Origin: Amoebophrya sp. A120
Taxonomy: Eukaryota; Sar; Dinophyceae; Syndiniales; Amoebophryaceae
Length of the DNA stretch: 64,000 nucleotides
NCBI GenBank assembly: GCA_905178155.1
Contig: CAJINV010000001.1
Location: forward strand, 16,120,142 to 16,184,141
Direction: 5' to 3'
In this document: piece after piece, positions 1 through 10,762 of the stretch
Layout: the number at the start of each line of letters is the position of its first letter
Position numbering within the stretch: position 1 is the stretch's first letter
Notes under the pieces: model-generated
Seen by the model: only the letters and a program-made list of their open reading frames with translations
What the model was told of the DNA's origin: nothing
The model's database searches: none
Position numbers and translations under genes: made by a program

Positions 1-187
1 TGCTGGCTCAGCATGACAAGTTTCTGAGCTCCTAGGTGTTGCCTATTCTGCATGACAAGCTGCGCTTCTGCATCACAGAAAAACGAAGCTCTTGGGTAAC
101 ATGCATGACAGATTTAAGAGTCATGCCAGACAAGCATGACAAACATGAATTCTTCCAGACCCAGACATTTTTACATTTGATAAGCAG
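1..187 (+). mobile_element. Introner-like intron, 3' part only
   Basis: This is the right part of an intron that begins outside the window. It ends in TTTGATA at 176-182, followed by AGCAG (183-187) and then coding sequence. The terminal about 35 bases, read in reverse complement, resemble the terminal inverted repeat of the intron at 2479-2795; both share the core TCTTCCAGAC(C/T)CAGACA. The stretch also holds four or more copies of GCATGACAA-like motifs (about 12, 50, 103, 133), which recur inside other introners here. The left end is not visible, so the target duplication cannot be confirmed. A plain CAG acceptor at 185-187 would also work. Confidence 0.55.
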
Positions 188-1029
188 ATGGGCGCGAGCG
201 TGTCCCTGGATCGCGATCACGGCTACGTCTGGGTCTGCGCGCCGCAGGCCCGGAACGTTGACGCAGTGCGAAAACGCATCGACGACCTGCAAACCAGCTG
301 GCGGGAACTTTTTCAGGTAGTTAGAAGCATTCTTGCGCGGAGGTAGCTCACCTCGTAGTAATTTTGTGTAATGCTGCTTGGTGTAATTCGAAATAGCGGC
401 GCGCTCCATGCGTCAGTAATTTTTTCTACTCCCCATGCCACCAACAGGTGATATCAGTTCGACACCAGGGGGACTTTGGCAAGCTCTTCAGTCGCGATGG
501 GAAGTCGGTGCGTCAAATTCAGCAGGAAACCGGGGCAAAAATCGAGATGGACCGAAATAGTATGGAGGTGCGCATCACCGGCCCATCAAAATCCGCTGTG
601 GATAGTGCCAGGGAACAGATTCGCACCAAACTCGGCTACGACGGCCGCAGCGGGGGCGGCGGGGGCGAGAAGCGGGGTGAAGCCGTGAGGCCAGAAAGTT
701 CGGGGCACGGCGGTAACAAGCGAGGAGCAGGGGCAATCAGTGCGGTGGAAAAGGTAAGTCGGACACTATTTTTTGCGTATGTTAGTAGAGCGAATTTGCT
801 ACACCTGGTTTTCAGTGCGAGTGCTAGAGCTCGTTTCGATTTGTCCAGCACAATACAAGTACAGCTACAGCTGGAGAGTTAAACGTAGGGAAATAACTCT
901 CTACAGCTCCAGAAGCAGGCAGAGCAGCAGGCAACTGGTGGCGACTGGGATGCGGGACCGCCACAGAACCAAACCCTGACCAACCTCCGTGGTCGGACCG
1001 GAGCCGGGCAGCAGGCGGAACAGTGGTAG
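188..1029 (+). CDS. KH-domain RNA-binding protein, C-terminal part
   Basis: Three exons: 188-316, 448-753 and 907-1029 (TAG stop). The 5' part lies outside the window. The second exon encodes a KH fold: a hydrophobic strand, then GKLFSRDGKSVRQIQ with the G-x-x-G-type loop (RDGK), then GAKIEM and a C-terminal helix. KH domains bind single-stranded RNA or DNA; a role in mRNA handling is inference. The first exon may carry the end of a preceding KH repeat (QARNVDAVRKRIDDL resembles the last KH helix). The tail is Gly, Gln and charge rich and disordered-looking. Both internal introns are GT-AG; the first has CAGGT at both exon-intron junctions. An ATG at 188 exists, but the upstream sequence looks intronic, so this is probably not the true start. 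Confidence 0.75.
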
Positions 1030-1877
1030 CTCAGCGCGCACTGCCAACGGTTTACGTCTCCCCCACTGAGTGTAGGCACGACGAAACATGTGTCTGGATC
1101 CCTGCTCAAATAAAGTTATCTTTTGCACCAGCGACAATCTGATTTCCATTTGCGCCAGCGAGAACGTGTGTACTTATTTTAATAAAAAGAAAGGTGCCAC
1201 TTCAAGAAGCTTCGGCCACGGGTCCGATCGGGCCCTGCCCACTGCAAAGTGAAAGTGAATTCAAACGGCGCGGTGGAGAGTCGTGTTCGCGGGTGGACTG
1301 GCATCGGCTTGGTCCGCTGCCGCTCGAAGTGGTCTCGTTCGCGAAGTCGGTCGTGCGGAAGTTGTTGGTTGGTATTCCAGCATGAAAATTCATCGTGACT
1401 GTGGAACTGTTACTTCCACGGAAGATGATGGTCTCCTGGAAAGATCCTTATCATGCGCCCGGGCGCAAGCGATCACTCATTGTTCGTGCGCATTTTTCAC
1501 CGATGTTGATCCGCAATTTTTCCCCTCACAAATAAGTAGGTGACTCGAGCTGATCTTTTATAGATGGTCGCAGCAGCAAGGAAGTACGACGTCACCGAGT
1601 TTGACAGATCTGCAGAAGGTCTCTCTGTTTCAGAACCGTACTCATGTTTCGGCTGAAGCAGATTCATTTGTTTCACTCGTCTCTCCTCACATTGATTGTA
1701 TGTCATACACAGGCTCTGAAGGTGGTTTGGCCATTCTTAGCTACGGGCACTTGGACTATTTTTGTATTGTGCCACAACGCATGCATGTAAGAGCGAGCAT
1801 TTGTTGCGGCCCGCGATGCAGAAGTCACGTAGTCCCATCTTCTTAAAAGTATCGCAAAGAGCAGGCTCCTTATCATC
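1030..1877. other. Intergenic stretch, no supported gene
   Basis: There are only short open frames without recognisable domains. A possible 5' untranslated exon of the next gene could lie here (for example the open stretch starting with ATG near 1564 after a TTTTATAG), but nothing decides it. Confidence 0.5.
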
Positions 1878-3569
1878 ATGACGCAAGCTGCAATGGCGCG
1901 CGAGGTCGCGCTGCGGCAAGGTTTGCTGGAAGCCGATGCGGATTGGACGTACTATTTTCAACACGTGAATCAAATTCAAAACCGATTAAGGAATCACAAC
2001 GCATCTTCAATACTAGCAGTATTTGGCGAGAGAGTAAAAAGTTTTGCGCATTTCAAGTTTTCGCACTACTCAAAAATAGGTACGTGAAAAAGCGGGAAGC
2101 CCAGGAAATTGTCCCCCGCCTTTACCTCGGCCCTTATGCGGCGGCGTGCAACGAGGAGCACATGCGGGCAATTGGAGTCACGCACTGCATCATTTTTCGG
2201 GCCCCGGAAGAGAACCGGATTATCAAGCCGAAATTTCCGTCCTTTGTCAAATACGACGTCATCGAGTGCAGTGACACCGCGCAGCAAAACCTCATTCCAC
2301 TGTTTCCGCTGGTAAAAGCCGCGGTGGATCAGGTATAGGTAGAGGTGATTTTTTTATAGAGATTATCTTCGGGTTTTGAATGCACATGAAAAGGTTTTAC
2401 ACCCACTTGCTTTCCCTTTATTTGCAGGTTCTTGCTATGAGCCGCGATCACCGCATCCTTCTTCAAGGCACAGTCGGGTATCAGAAGAAATTATGTCTGA
2501 ATCAGGAAGATGAACGGAGAAAATTTATGTGGTTGCTTTTCATGGACGAGAAGCAAAGCCTGCACGCCATAGCTCCGTTACAGTTTTACATAATCTCAAT
2601 TGATTTTTTGTACGTGCATAGGCGGATGGATTTTGCAACAGACACACGCACACCAGCGGTGGCTTCACCCTCGTGTCATGCGTGGCCCAGGTTGTAGATA
2701 GTTGACGAAGTTAGAGTTCTACAGCGGTAGCTAGCATTGGTTGGAGTTTGCACCATTTCTTCCAGACTCAGACACAATTTACACTGCATATGGAAATGAG
2801 CCGGTCTGCAGCATTCGCGGCTGCCTACGTTATGGAATCGTACAATCTGTCCTGGGAGGCGTCGATTTACTACGTTGGCACGCGCCGGTATGGAAGCGGT
2901 AGGTTTGAAATCGTCAAAGTTGAAAGAATCTGTAATGCATAAAATGCATGACCCGAGGTGCGTGTGTTGCAGAGCAGGCAAGTGATGCCGATTGGAAGCC
3001 TGTTTGGGGTTACAGCTCGAGGTGCTAAAGTAGCATGAGAAAATCACTCTTCTTTGCCTAAATAGCATGACAGACTGGATTTAGGGACCGCCGAAATTTG
3101 TCATTCGCCACTGGGAAACTGGGTTCCAACTGGCATCCATTTTATGCATGACAAATTATTTCAACTTTGTCGATTTCAACTCTGACACATCCATAGCCGG
3201 AACTGCGTTTCCGTGAACGAAAATTTCCGAATTCAGCTCCGGGAATACGACATGATCTGGAAAACCCGGCAGAGACAGCAGCAGCAAACTGCGACAGTCA
3301 ATAGTACCGGCATGATGATACCAAATCAACACACTGGTGCGACGGCAAACGGGCAGCCGGGCGGGGTAGCCCTGCAGCAGCTCGCTGGTGTTCAGCAGAG
3401 TCAACTCCAAGAACCCTACGAGCAAATAATGCTGCCACAGCCTGGAGGCGGCATGAAGCGGCGTCTAGAATACGACGACAACACGGACGCAGAAGTGTTG
3501 CCAGTGCCCAGCCACGAAAACCAACCGGGAGGAGTAAAGCCAGATATAGTGGCAATGGACAACGGATAG
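1878..3569 (+). CDS. STYX: STYX-type pseudophosphatase
   Basis: Five exons: 1878-1948, 2080-2332, 2428-2478, 2796-2888 and 3201-3569, giving 278 aa (human STYX is 223). The order matches STYX: a WTY motif, REAQEIVPRLYLGPY, the IKPKF strand, then RILLQGTVGMSRSAAF at the active-site loop and YVMESYNLSWEASIYYV. Active dual-specificity phosphatases have HCxxGxxRS; here the loop reads QGTVGMSRS. The nucleophilic Cys is Gly, as in STYX, and the preceding His is Gln. STYX proteins bind phospho-substrates and F-box proteins without catalysis; that this one does so is inference. Introns 1 and 2 are GT-AG. Introns 3 and 4 are non-canonical TIR elements, and removing them at the duplicated ends restores the family alignment. 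The C-tail is Gln/Pro rich and ends in a KRRLEYDD-like acidic stretch, as in human. Confidence 0.85.
2479..2795 (+). mobile_element. Introner in STYX intron 3 (non GT-AG)
   Basis: This 317-nt intron splits the pseudo-active-site loop between Gly and Met. Its left end begins TATCAGAAG and its right end closes in CTGCATA (2784-2790). The ends are inverted repeats over about 30 bases: left AATTATGTCTGAATCAGGAA against right (reverse complement) AATTGTGTCTGAGTCTGGAA. The five bases before and after the element (TCGGG, TGGAA) would be a diverged target duplication. No AG lies at the place where the protein needs an acceptor, so the intron is not GT-AG. Confidence 0.75.
2889..3200 (+). mobile_element. 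Introner in STYX intron 4 (GCCGG duplication, long TIR)
   Basis: The element occupies 2889-3195 and is flanked by a perfect GCCGG duplication (2884-2888 and 3196-3200). The ends are inverted repeats over roughly 60 bases: left starts TATGGAAGCGG and contains GAAATCGTCAAAGTTGAAA; right, in reverse complement, starts TATGGATGTGT and contains GAAATCGACAAAGTTGAAA. Both continue to ATGCATAAAATG. Removing the element plus one duplication copy joins CGC CGG to AAC TGC in frame, where human STYX has RRF-C. Internal GCATGACA motifs occur near 2945, 3052 and 3145. Confidence 0.88.
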
Positions 3570-3943
3570 GATAATTTTCTTGTGATAACTTTGCTCATGA
3601 GAAGATTTTCTTGTTCTTGCTGCACCAACTTGAATTTGCAATGCTGGAAGACAAGAAGGTTGGTGTCTTTCTCAGACGACTTTCTCTTTCACTCGACGCT
3701 GTAATTGTAGTGTACTCCGACGCCAGCGTCGTTCTACATTAATTATTAAGGAAAGACGCGACAGCGGCGCAGGTGAATAGTCACTTACAAGTAGTACCGC
3801 AAACAAAGGCTGGTCTGTTCCTACTAAAATGTCACGCAAGATAGAATGTCTCCTCGCATTTGTACTTCCCGTTTGGAGGACCTGAGAGGCTTGTTACCTA
3901 TGCTTGAGAGTATGTTCAAACCAGAGCGGGTAATTTCTTTTGT
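3199..3943 (+). repeat. Tandem segmental duplication, copy 1 (STYX last exon plus 3' flank)
   Basis: About 745 bp that recur at 4331-5075. The left limit falls within two bases of the exon 5 boundary. The copy includes the 369-nt terminal coding exon, the stop and about 370 bp of downstream flank. Identity is high throughout, with more indels in the noncoding part. Confidence 0.9.
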
Positions 3944-4330
3944 TGAGGATCAGGGCGCGCTGACGCATTACAGTTGTTTCTAGGCACGAAGTGCTACGTC
4001 GGGCCTTGCTTGGGTTTGTAAAGAGGGCTAATGCACGATGGTCGTTAAGATCAAGATGATGAAAACATTTGTTTGACAAACCAGAGTTTGAACTGCGCGA
4101 ATTAGTCTCACCGTTACGACAGGACGCCTCAACGTCTGTCCCGGCCGCGGCGAAAAATTTCATGCATTTGTCAAAACTGTGCGAACTACGAGGGAGGTTT
4201 GCAAGATGCGAATGCCCCATATTTCACTTACATACTGCGGATACTAAGCAGCTACACTCACATAACATGATTGTTTCTTGACAGACGAGCGGCAATTTAT
4301 GGAGATCTAACTATCTTGTGCGTTGACGAT
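3944..4330. other. Spacer between the two duplicated blocks
   Basis: This sequence is not shared with the duplication. It includes an open frame of 70 codons (4069-4281) with no recognisable similarity. I see no TIR end or target duplication just before 4331; the nearest canonical acceptor is CTTGACAG near 4278-4285. Confidence 0.5.
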
Positions 4331-5075
4331 GGAACTGCGTTTCCGTGAACGAAAATTTCCGAATTCAGCTCCGGGAATATGACATGATCTGGAAAACCCG
4401 GCAGAGACAGCAGCAGCAAACTGCGACAGTCAATACCAGTATGATGATACCAAATCAACACACTGGTGCAGCAGCAATAAATGGGCAGCCGGGGGTAGCC
4501 CTGCAGCAGCTCGCTGGTGTTCAGCAGAGTCAACTCCAAGAACCCTATGAGCAAATAATGCTGCCGCAGCCTGGAGGTGGCATGAAGCGGCGTCTGGAAT
4601 ACGACGACAACGCGGACGCAGAAGTGTTGCCAGTGCCCAGCCACGAAAACCAACCGGGCGGAGTAAAACCGGATATAGTGGCGATGGACAACGGATAGGA
4701 TAATTTTCTGGTGATAATTTTGCTCATAAGAAGATTTTCTACTTCTTGCTGCGCCAACTTGAATTTGCAATGCGGGAAGACAAAAAGGTGGATGTCTTTC
4801 TCAGACGACTTTCTCTTTCACTCGACGCCGTAACTGTAGTGTACTCGGACGCCAACGTCGTTCTACATTAAGTATTCAGAAAAGATGCGACAGCGGCGCA
4901 GGTGAAGAATAATCACTTACAAGTAGCACCGCAAACGAAAGCTGCTCTGTTCTCACTAAAATGTCACGCAAACATGTCTCTTCGCACTTGCATTTCCCGT
5001 TGAGAGGACCTGAGAGGCTTCCTACCTATCCTTGAGAGTATGCTCAAACGATAGCGGGTAATTTCTTTTGTTGAA
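4331..5075 (+). repeat. Tandem segmental duplication, copy 2
   Basis: Second copy of the 3199-3943 block, starting at the same GGAACTGCG. The reading frame that encodes the STYX C-terminus is intact up to the TAG at 4696-4698. Confidence 0.9.
4333..4698 (+). other. Candidate alternative terminal exon of the STYX gene
   Basis: This encodes the same C-terminal region as exon 5 (3201-3569), in the same frame, with three small in-frame indels (codons lost or gained in the NSTG, ATANG and GQPGG regions of copy 1). Outside those, I count nine synonymous and one replacement substitution (Thr to Ala). The flanking noncoding halves differ by frame-breaking indels. That contrast suggests both coding copies are kept by selection or gene conversion. 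No start codon in this frame and no obvious acceptor lie directly upstream, so it may be a spliced alternative end or a recent dead copy. Confidence 0.5.
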
Positions 5076-5686
5076 GTGCAAAGATCACTTTCGCTGGCAG
5101 CTGGAAAAACAATTCCGATAAATGCCCTTCCAAAATGATTTCATTCCATTTGTCAAAAAAAGTAGAAGTATACAAAGGCAAAGAATCATTGGAATGGCTA
5201 CGGGAAGCCTACTCTTCTCCAGTCCGCACAGGTAGGATGAGGGTCCGGGTGGTCGTCATTTCCGTTTGGGGAGGGCGTTTGAAACCCGTACTCTCAAACC
5301 TTGTTCACGTTCGATGGTGTGAACTACGAGCTGTCGTTGAGTGCAAAAAATGCGGAAGACAGAGCGATTTGCTTCTCTTAGTATTTATTTTCAAAGACGT
5401 TAGTATGCGCATTGGCTTTCGTCCCGCGTCTGTGCACAAGCATACGGAGTTGTGTTTTGCTGTTCGTCCACTTGATAGCCACGCGCACCTTCGACATTGT
5501 TCTCTGATTTTCGTGGCTCTACTGAGGAGTTGGTTTTATGAGCAAGTGAGATAGCACCTCATTTCGACTATCTGGGTGGTTTGTTGTCTCGATGCTTTTC
5601 ACATATTTAGACATGATGCTGATGGCACTGCATACCAACTCGCTCCTTGTCGTAGCTACAATTTCACCTAGCGAGCAAATCTTCCG
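5076..5686. other. Intergenic stretch upstream of the SWIM/RING gene
   Basis: There is an open frame of 139 codons (5135-5554) without recognisable features and with no start context or homologue I know. It is treated as noncoding or 5' UTR. Confidence 0.45.
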
Positions 5687-8600
5687 ATGACCGACGCACC
5701 CGCGACCGCTCCGACGCGCGCTGCTCGCGGCGCGAAGCGGCCGCCTCCAGCATTCGAACGAGCAGCCGATGACGCGTTGAACAGCCGGTTCCTGGTGTTG
5801 CAAAAGATCGGACCAACCTCCTTTCTGATCCAGAGGGACACGGACACCTCGGTCGGAACAGATGGTCGTGCAGAAGACGACGACTCAGACGCAGACGGGC
5901 AGGACGGTGGTACGAGTAGTTCTATCGTGATCCACGCTGACGAGGGGCGGGGGATAGATTTGCGGGATGTTTCCTCGTCCTCCTCACGAGCTGACACGGG
6001 AGGCGTGCACGGAGGAACAGATACAACAGGAGCAAGACGCAAAGCATCAAGCTCCTCGAATCATAAAAATACTTCGGCCCGTAACATTCAGAAGTTCAAA
6101 GTGTGCCTAGGTGTGCCCTGTCACACCTGTACCTGCGGTACTACTGGTGCGGGGAATCATCTTGACCAAGCGAACGCGCCAGGAGGCGGGTCAACAGGGT
6201 CGGCATCTTCAGGACCTTCGAGGAGTAAACCAACTTCGATCACCACGACGCAGTGGTGCGTGCACATTTGCTACGTGCTCCTGAAGGTGTTGGGAGTTGC
6301 AAGGGATTTTCCCGTCGCGTTTCAAGACCGGATCACCGAGGTGGAGCTGGACCAGTTGCTCAGCTACCGAGACATGATGCGCGAAGCGAAGTTTGTGCGC
6401 GAACAGAAGCAGAAGCGGCGCGAGGAGATGATGCAGCGAATCCAGAACAGTCGGACTGGCGGTGGGGGTGCGGTAGCTGGAACCGACGCCGCACATGGTG
6501 GTGGTACGGGTAGTTGTGGTAACATCCGCCCGCCGCAAGAGGACGACCAGTGCCCGATCTGCTTCGACGACTTGCTGGCGGATGACGAGTTGACGTGCAA
6601 GCCCGTCGTGAACTGGGAGCGGAATTTTGCGCTGACCTTCTGTACCGAGGGCTGCAAGCAGGCCGTGCACACGGCGTGCATGTACAAGTGGTGCGAGCAC
6701 CACAAGTCCGACGGCGCCACCACCTGCCCGTTGTGCCGCGTTCCCTGGTCCAAGGAACAGATTTTGCAGCTCAATAAACGCTACCAGCGCAGTCTCCGGC
6801 AGAAGAAGGCACAGCATCCGGGGATGCAGTGTGGCTTCTGTAAGATGCGTCCAATTCGTGGGCCACTGTACGGGTGTCTGAGTAGTGTTTCATCTGGATC
6901 GACTGCAAAACACGACTCGGCCACGGCTTCATCTACCGTTGGCCGGGCGGGCTTGGGGATAGTGTCCAACACGCGTAGTGCTGGAGGAGCTGCGACTTCA
7001 CTACCAACCACTCTCGTGTACTGTGAAGAGTGTTTCTACAACCCGCTGGCCCGCGCAAGTAACTCGGGTAGGTTGTTTGTCAAGAAGGCAACGGCCGACC
7101 AGAAAAGCCTAGAACTGGTGCAGCAGTGCCTACCGTCCGCCATTTCAGCTTCGCGGCCACAGCAGCAGCGACCGCAGCCATCGGCGGTGCATCAGCACTT
7201 TCTTCCCCGGGGCTTGGAGTTTCAGCCGTCGCAGCAGTCCTCGCTCAGCATGCTGCAAGAGATTGTGGCAGCCAACCCCGAATTCCAGGGTGTCGACGAG
7301 CTGCCGCTTAGTGTGATTCTCGCGCTCGGCCATGACGTGGCTGAGCAGCGACGGAGCATATCTATTGAGGACTCGTTCACGCTCCAGACTACGCAACTGC
7401 AACTTCATCAGCAGGAGCGTCAGCAAGCAGTAGGCCAGTCCGCCACGAGTACTTCTGGCGCTTCATCATGGTCCCGTATAGCTGCTGCAACGAGTAGCGC
7501 GACAGCGCCAGAAGAGTCGCAAGGTCAACAAGTGGTTGCTCATAGCGAAGAGCGGGCTGCTCCAGGCTCGGGCTCACCCTCGATCTTTGCCGCAATTGTG
7601 ACTGCGCTGGCGACCGAGCCACCCTGCGCTGGATATCAAAGAGAAAAATCCCCCCTCCCCATATCGAACAGGTACGTTTCCGGAAATTTGTGTTGCTGAT
7701 TTGAGGTCACAAATCACATTTGTCTTGCAAGAAGACAAGGGCAGAAGCTTCCGCCGCATTATGGAAGCGATTTGTCATGCTGTGAGGCCTAAAAGGGAGC
7801 CGCCTGCCATGCTGCACAACTAGAACCATACGCCCCCAGCTAGCCTGGGGATCTGGCCGCAATGCCTCTCTGCAGTACAAACCTGATTTGTGTACTCAGA
7901 TACAGCATCACAAATTTCGTTTTCGATATGGGGAGGGGGGATTTTTCCTTTTGATACTGGAGTGCAGATGCTTCATCCATCCGGAATGGAAGTGCGAGGC
8001 GCGCGGCAACCAGAGTGCGTGTTTTGCGAAGATACAACTACCGTTCCGCGTGTGCAGCTTCCAAGGTGCGGACACTGGTGCCACGGACCGCAGTGCGTGA
8101 ACAGCTTCCAATGTCCCAAGTGCGATACTTTTTTGCTGCGCAGCCTGGAAGTTCTGTGTGAAGATAAGAAGAAGGCAAATACTAGCGAAGGCCAAGCAAA
8201 TGCGATGAGTGGCGATGCAGCTGCGGCAGCCGGGTTACTGGCAGTGCAGGGTCAGGGGCAAAATTCAAACGTCGCTGCTGGATCAAGCGAACAAGACGTA
8301 GCGCTCGCTGGCGCAGCGGTCGCGGGAGCTGCTCCGTTGCGGATGAATAGAAGTAACCACGGCATACGCATAGGGCGTCGGAAGCCCCGCCAAGCTGCGC
8401 CCCTCGAGGCAACAAGAGATGGTACAGGACTAAGACCAGCAGACCAAAATTCTGATCTGGACTCGTGGTGCCTGCAGCCCGGTCTAGAGGATGGCTTTGA
8501 GCTGACGGGTGAGAGACTGCAGAGCGAACGAAGCTTGATTGATGCGGAAACCCATGAGGCAAGTGTTGTGTCATCATCCACCTCGCGTCGAACCGCAAAT

Positions 8601-9392
8601 ACACAGATGATGAAAGGGCCTAAAACAGGAGGCCGACCGCGTGCGGGACTGCCGAGTAAAGCTTCGTTCGAGCTCAGCGCGGAGCCACTGTCAGACAGGG
8701 ATCCCATCGACGCGTTTCTTCTCGAGAATACGGCTCCGCACGTCAGGCGTACTGAAGATTCGGAGAAACAGACACTGGAGGAATCTGCCTTCGCTACCCC
8801 TGCCACATCTGCCGGATTGTTTTCGACGCGAGGGCCGGGTCGGCCGCGCGCGCGGTCCTCAGTCCTAGAACGGAAGAAAATGGCTTCATCGCCAGAAAAG
8901 CTGCTGCCTTCGCGAGATGAGACACTGGCAGTTGCAAGAGGAGAGGCAACGTCTGTAGGAGAAGGGGCCGGGGCGCAGCACGTGGTTCAGGACAATCTTG
9001 ACTTTACTCTGATGGCCACTACCATCAACAAGAGAAAACCCGTGACGCCTGGGAGCGAGCTCGTCGAAAGTACCCTGAACGACAAACAGCCTTCTAGTTC
9101 ATCGGAGAAGCTGCAGTCGTCACGTCGGCTCCGTGCCAAGCCATCGGTAGGATCATCCGCAGTGCCGACATCAAAGGGCAAACGCAAGGTGAACGCGGCC
9201 ACCGGTCGTTTGCTGTTGGGATCTACCCTGCAAACTGCGCCTCGCAGCGGCGAGCAGGAATTTCGAGAAGCTTACCCCGACTCCGCCGTCATCACCCAGT
9301 CAGATCTTCTGTCCCTGCAGGGATTGGGGGGCGCAAGTCTCGCTGCAACACTCCCCGATCATAGAAGACGATCCACTAGGCCACGGTCATAG
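5687..9392 (+). CDS. ZSWIM2-like E3 ubiquitin ligase (SWIM, RING, ZZ, RING)
   Basis: Two exons, 5687-7633 and 7962-9392, giving 1125 aa. Domain order: an N-terminal leader with NSRFLVLQKIGPTSFLI; a SWIM finger (CHTCTC then CVHICYVLLKVL, about residues 142-206); a RING starting CPICFDDLL and ending CPLCR (about 288-345); a ZZ-type finger starting CGFCKMRPI and closing YCEECF; and, after the intron, a second RING from CVFCEDTT to CPKCD. This is the architecture of animal ZSWIM2/MEX, a ligase linked to death-receptor apoptosis in testis; the function here is inferred only as ubiquitin transfer. The C-terminal roughly 430 residues are Ser, Arg and Ala rich, probably disordered, and much longer than in animals. 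The ATG at 5687 is the first in frame next to the conserved leader. The single intron is a TIR introner. It separates the second RING from the first three domains. Confidence 0.85.
7634..7961 (+). mobile_element. Introner in the ZSWIM2-like gene (CTGGA duplication)
   Basis: The element at 7634-7956 is flanked by CTGGA at 7629-7633 and 7957-7961. The first 35 bases and the last 35 (reverse complement) match except at two positions: both run TATCAAA, then GAAAAATCCCCCCTCCCC, then ATATCGAA. Similarity continues inward (AAATTTGTG, TGCTG). The intron has neither GT at its start nor a required AG at its end. Removing 7634-7961 joins GCT GGA to GTG CAG in frame and brings the second RING into the protein. 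Stops in all plausible read-through frames show it must be removed. Confidence 0.92.
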
Positions 9393-10762
9393 CAGAAACC
9401 ATTGCGGCTTTAGTCCTCATCGAGTGCGTGATATGCAGTCGTTTGCCTACTTTTCGCTGGCCAATGCAGTCTTCTTGTAGAATCGCTGGAGAAAACAAAA
9501 TTATTGGATCGCAAAAAGCACGATTGATGACACGCCTAGAGTGCAATGCAAAGTCTAGATCTACCATGGATGCGAAATTTTGTTCACCGTTTTGCTCTGC
9601 AAAGTCGTATCACCTTTGCCATGTAAGATCCTGAAATGACGGAAGAGTCGAAAGTTCAAAAAATCAATCGCGCGAGCAGTCCGACAACTAGAATTCATAA
9701 ACCATTGCCGCTAACCCAAGTTACTTTCACAGGACCCCTTTCCCATTTTTTTGTTTCTACCCTTTGAAGTAGAGTATAGAGGTAGCCCAGCCCCCCAAAT
9801 TTCGTCTTCAGAGAGACAACCTAGTATTCGCCCTCTTTTTGCGACATCCAAATTTTTCACTTACGAAAGTTAGGTTTTTTACATCGTACCTTCGGGAAGA
9901 ACAGTAGAAGCCTAGATCACTTAAGATTCCAGTATTCACTTCTTTCCTCACTGTGATAGAGGTTTTTTCCAGGCGTCCCTAAGACCATCGCAGGCGCAGC
10001 TTTTTTTGTCGGTGCCGTTCTTCAGCCGAGAAAGAAACAACGATCCTGCTTGCCAGGAGCAGTTTCAAAAAGAAAAAAAAAGAAAGGAAAAGAAATAGGA
10101 AGACAGGCCACGGTCGCACTATACAAGACGTACTTAGTTCTGAGCGTGTTGTGTTGTAAAGCAAGCACCTCCTCTTCCCGACCCTCTCTGTTCCTCGTCG
10201 GATCTCCGTATTGGTTCGAAGACACAAGGTTTGACTGACCCAAAAACGGTTTAGGTTCCGCATTCTTTCTTGTCGTGGCAAAGGTGATCGAGAGAGGTTC
10301 CTTCTCTTTATTGGGGTAAGAAATTTCTGCGCAACATCTGAAACACGGTTTCGTGTAGCTGACAAGTTGTACCTACTTCCAAAACACTCGAACCCGTGAA
10401 TTGAAACTGGTCGGAGCCATGACAATGTCTTGTGGTCGCACCTCCATTCGTGGAGCCTACTTGCTTGTCTGTCGCTAACCACATCGATCTGGCTGATCGT
10501 GTTTGATTCATGCGGTGCAAAAAACCTATCGTGCCTCAAGAACATGAAGTAATCCAACATCGTCTGGTTTTTGCCGTTGATATAATTTCTGCGTATCACA
10601 ATTTGGACACACGCACGAACAAAACTTTTCTGCCTTTATTTTTTCGCGAAGCAAAAGCAAAACTATAACTATCTGCTACTTCCTCGACCGCCCCACCGCT
10701 CTTCTTGTAATCATTTCAAGGAAGAAAAATTTTTCTATAACAAATCAAACGAACAAAGAGAG
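9393..10762. other. Intergenic region, 1.4 kb, no gene seen
   Basis: Contains a purine-rich run (about 10065-10105) and several antisense open frames without domains. It is probably intergenic plus the 5' UTR of the next gene. Confidence 0.55.

Noticed and set aside
4331-4698. Copy 2 as an independent STYX gene
   Set aside because: No phosphatase-fold exons precede it in 3944-4330 and no in-frame start codon is present.
10213-10235. GGTTCGAAGAC, resembling a tRNA T-loop box
   Set aside because: No matching A box, anticodon arm or acceptor stem upstream.
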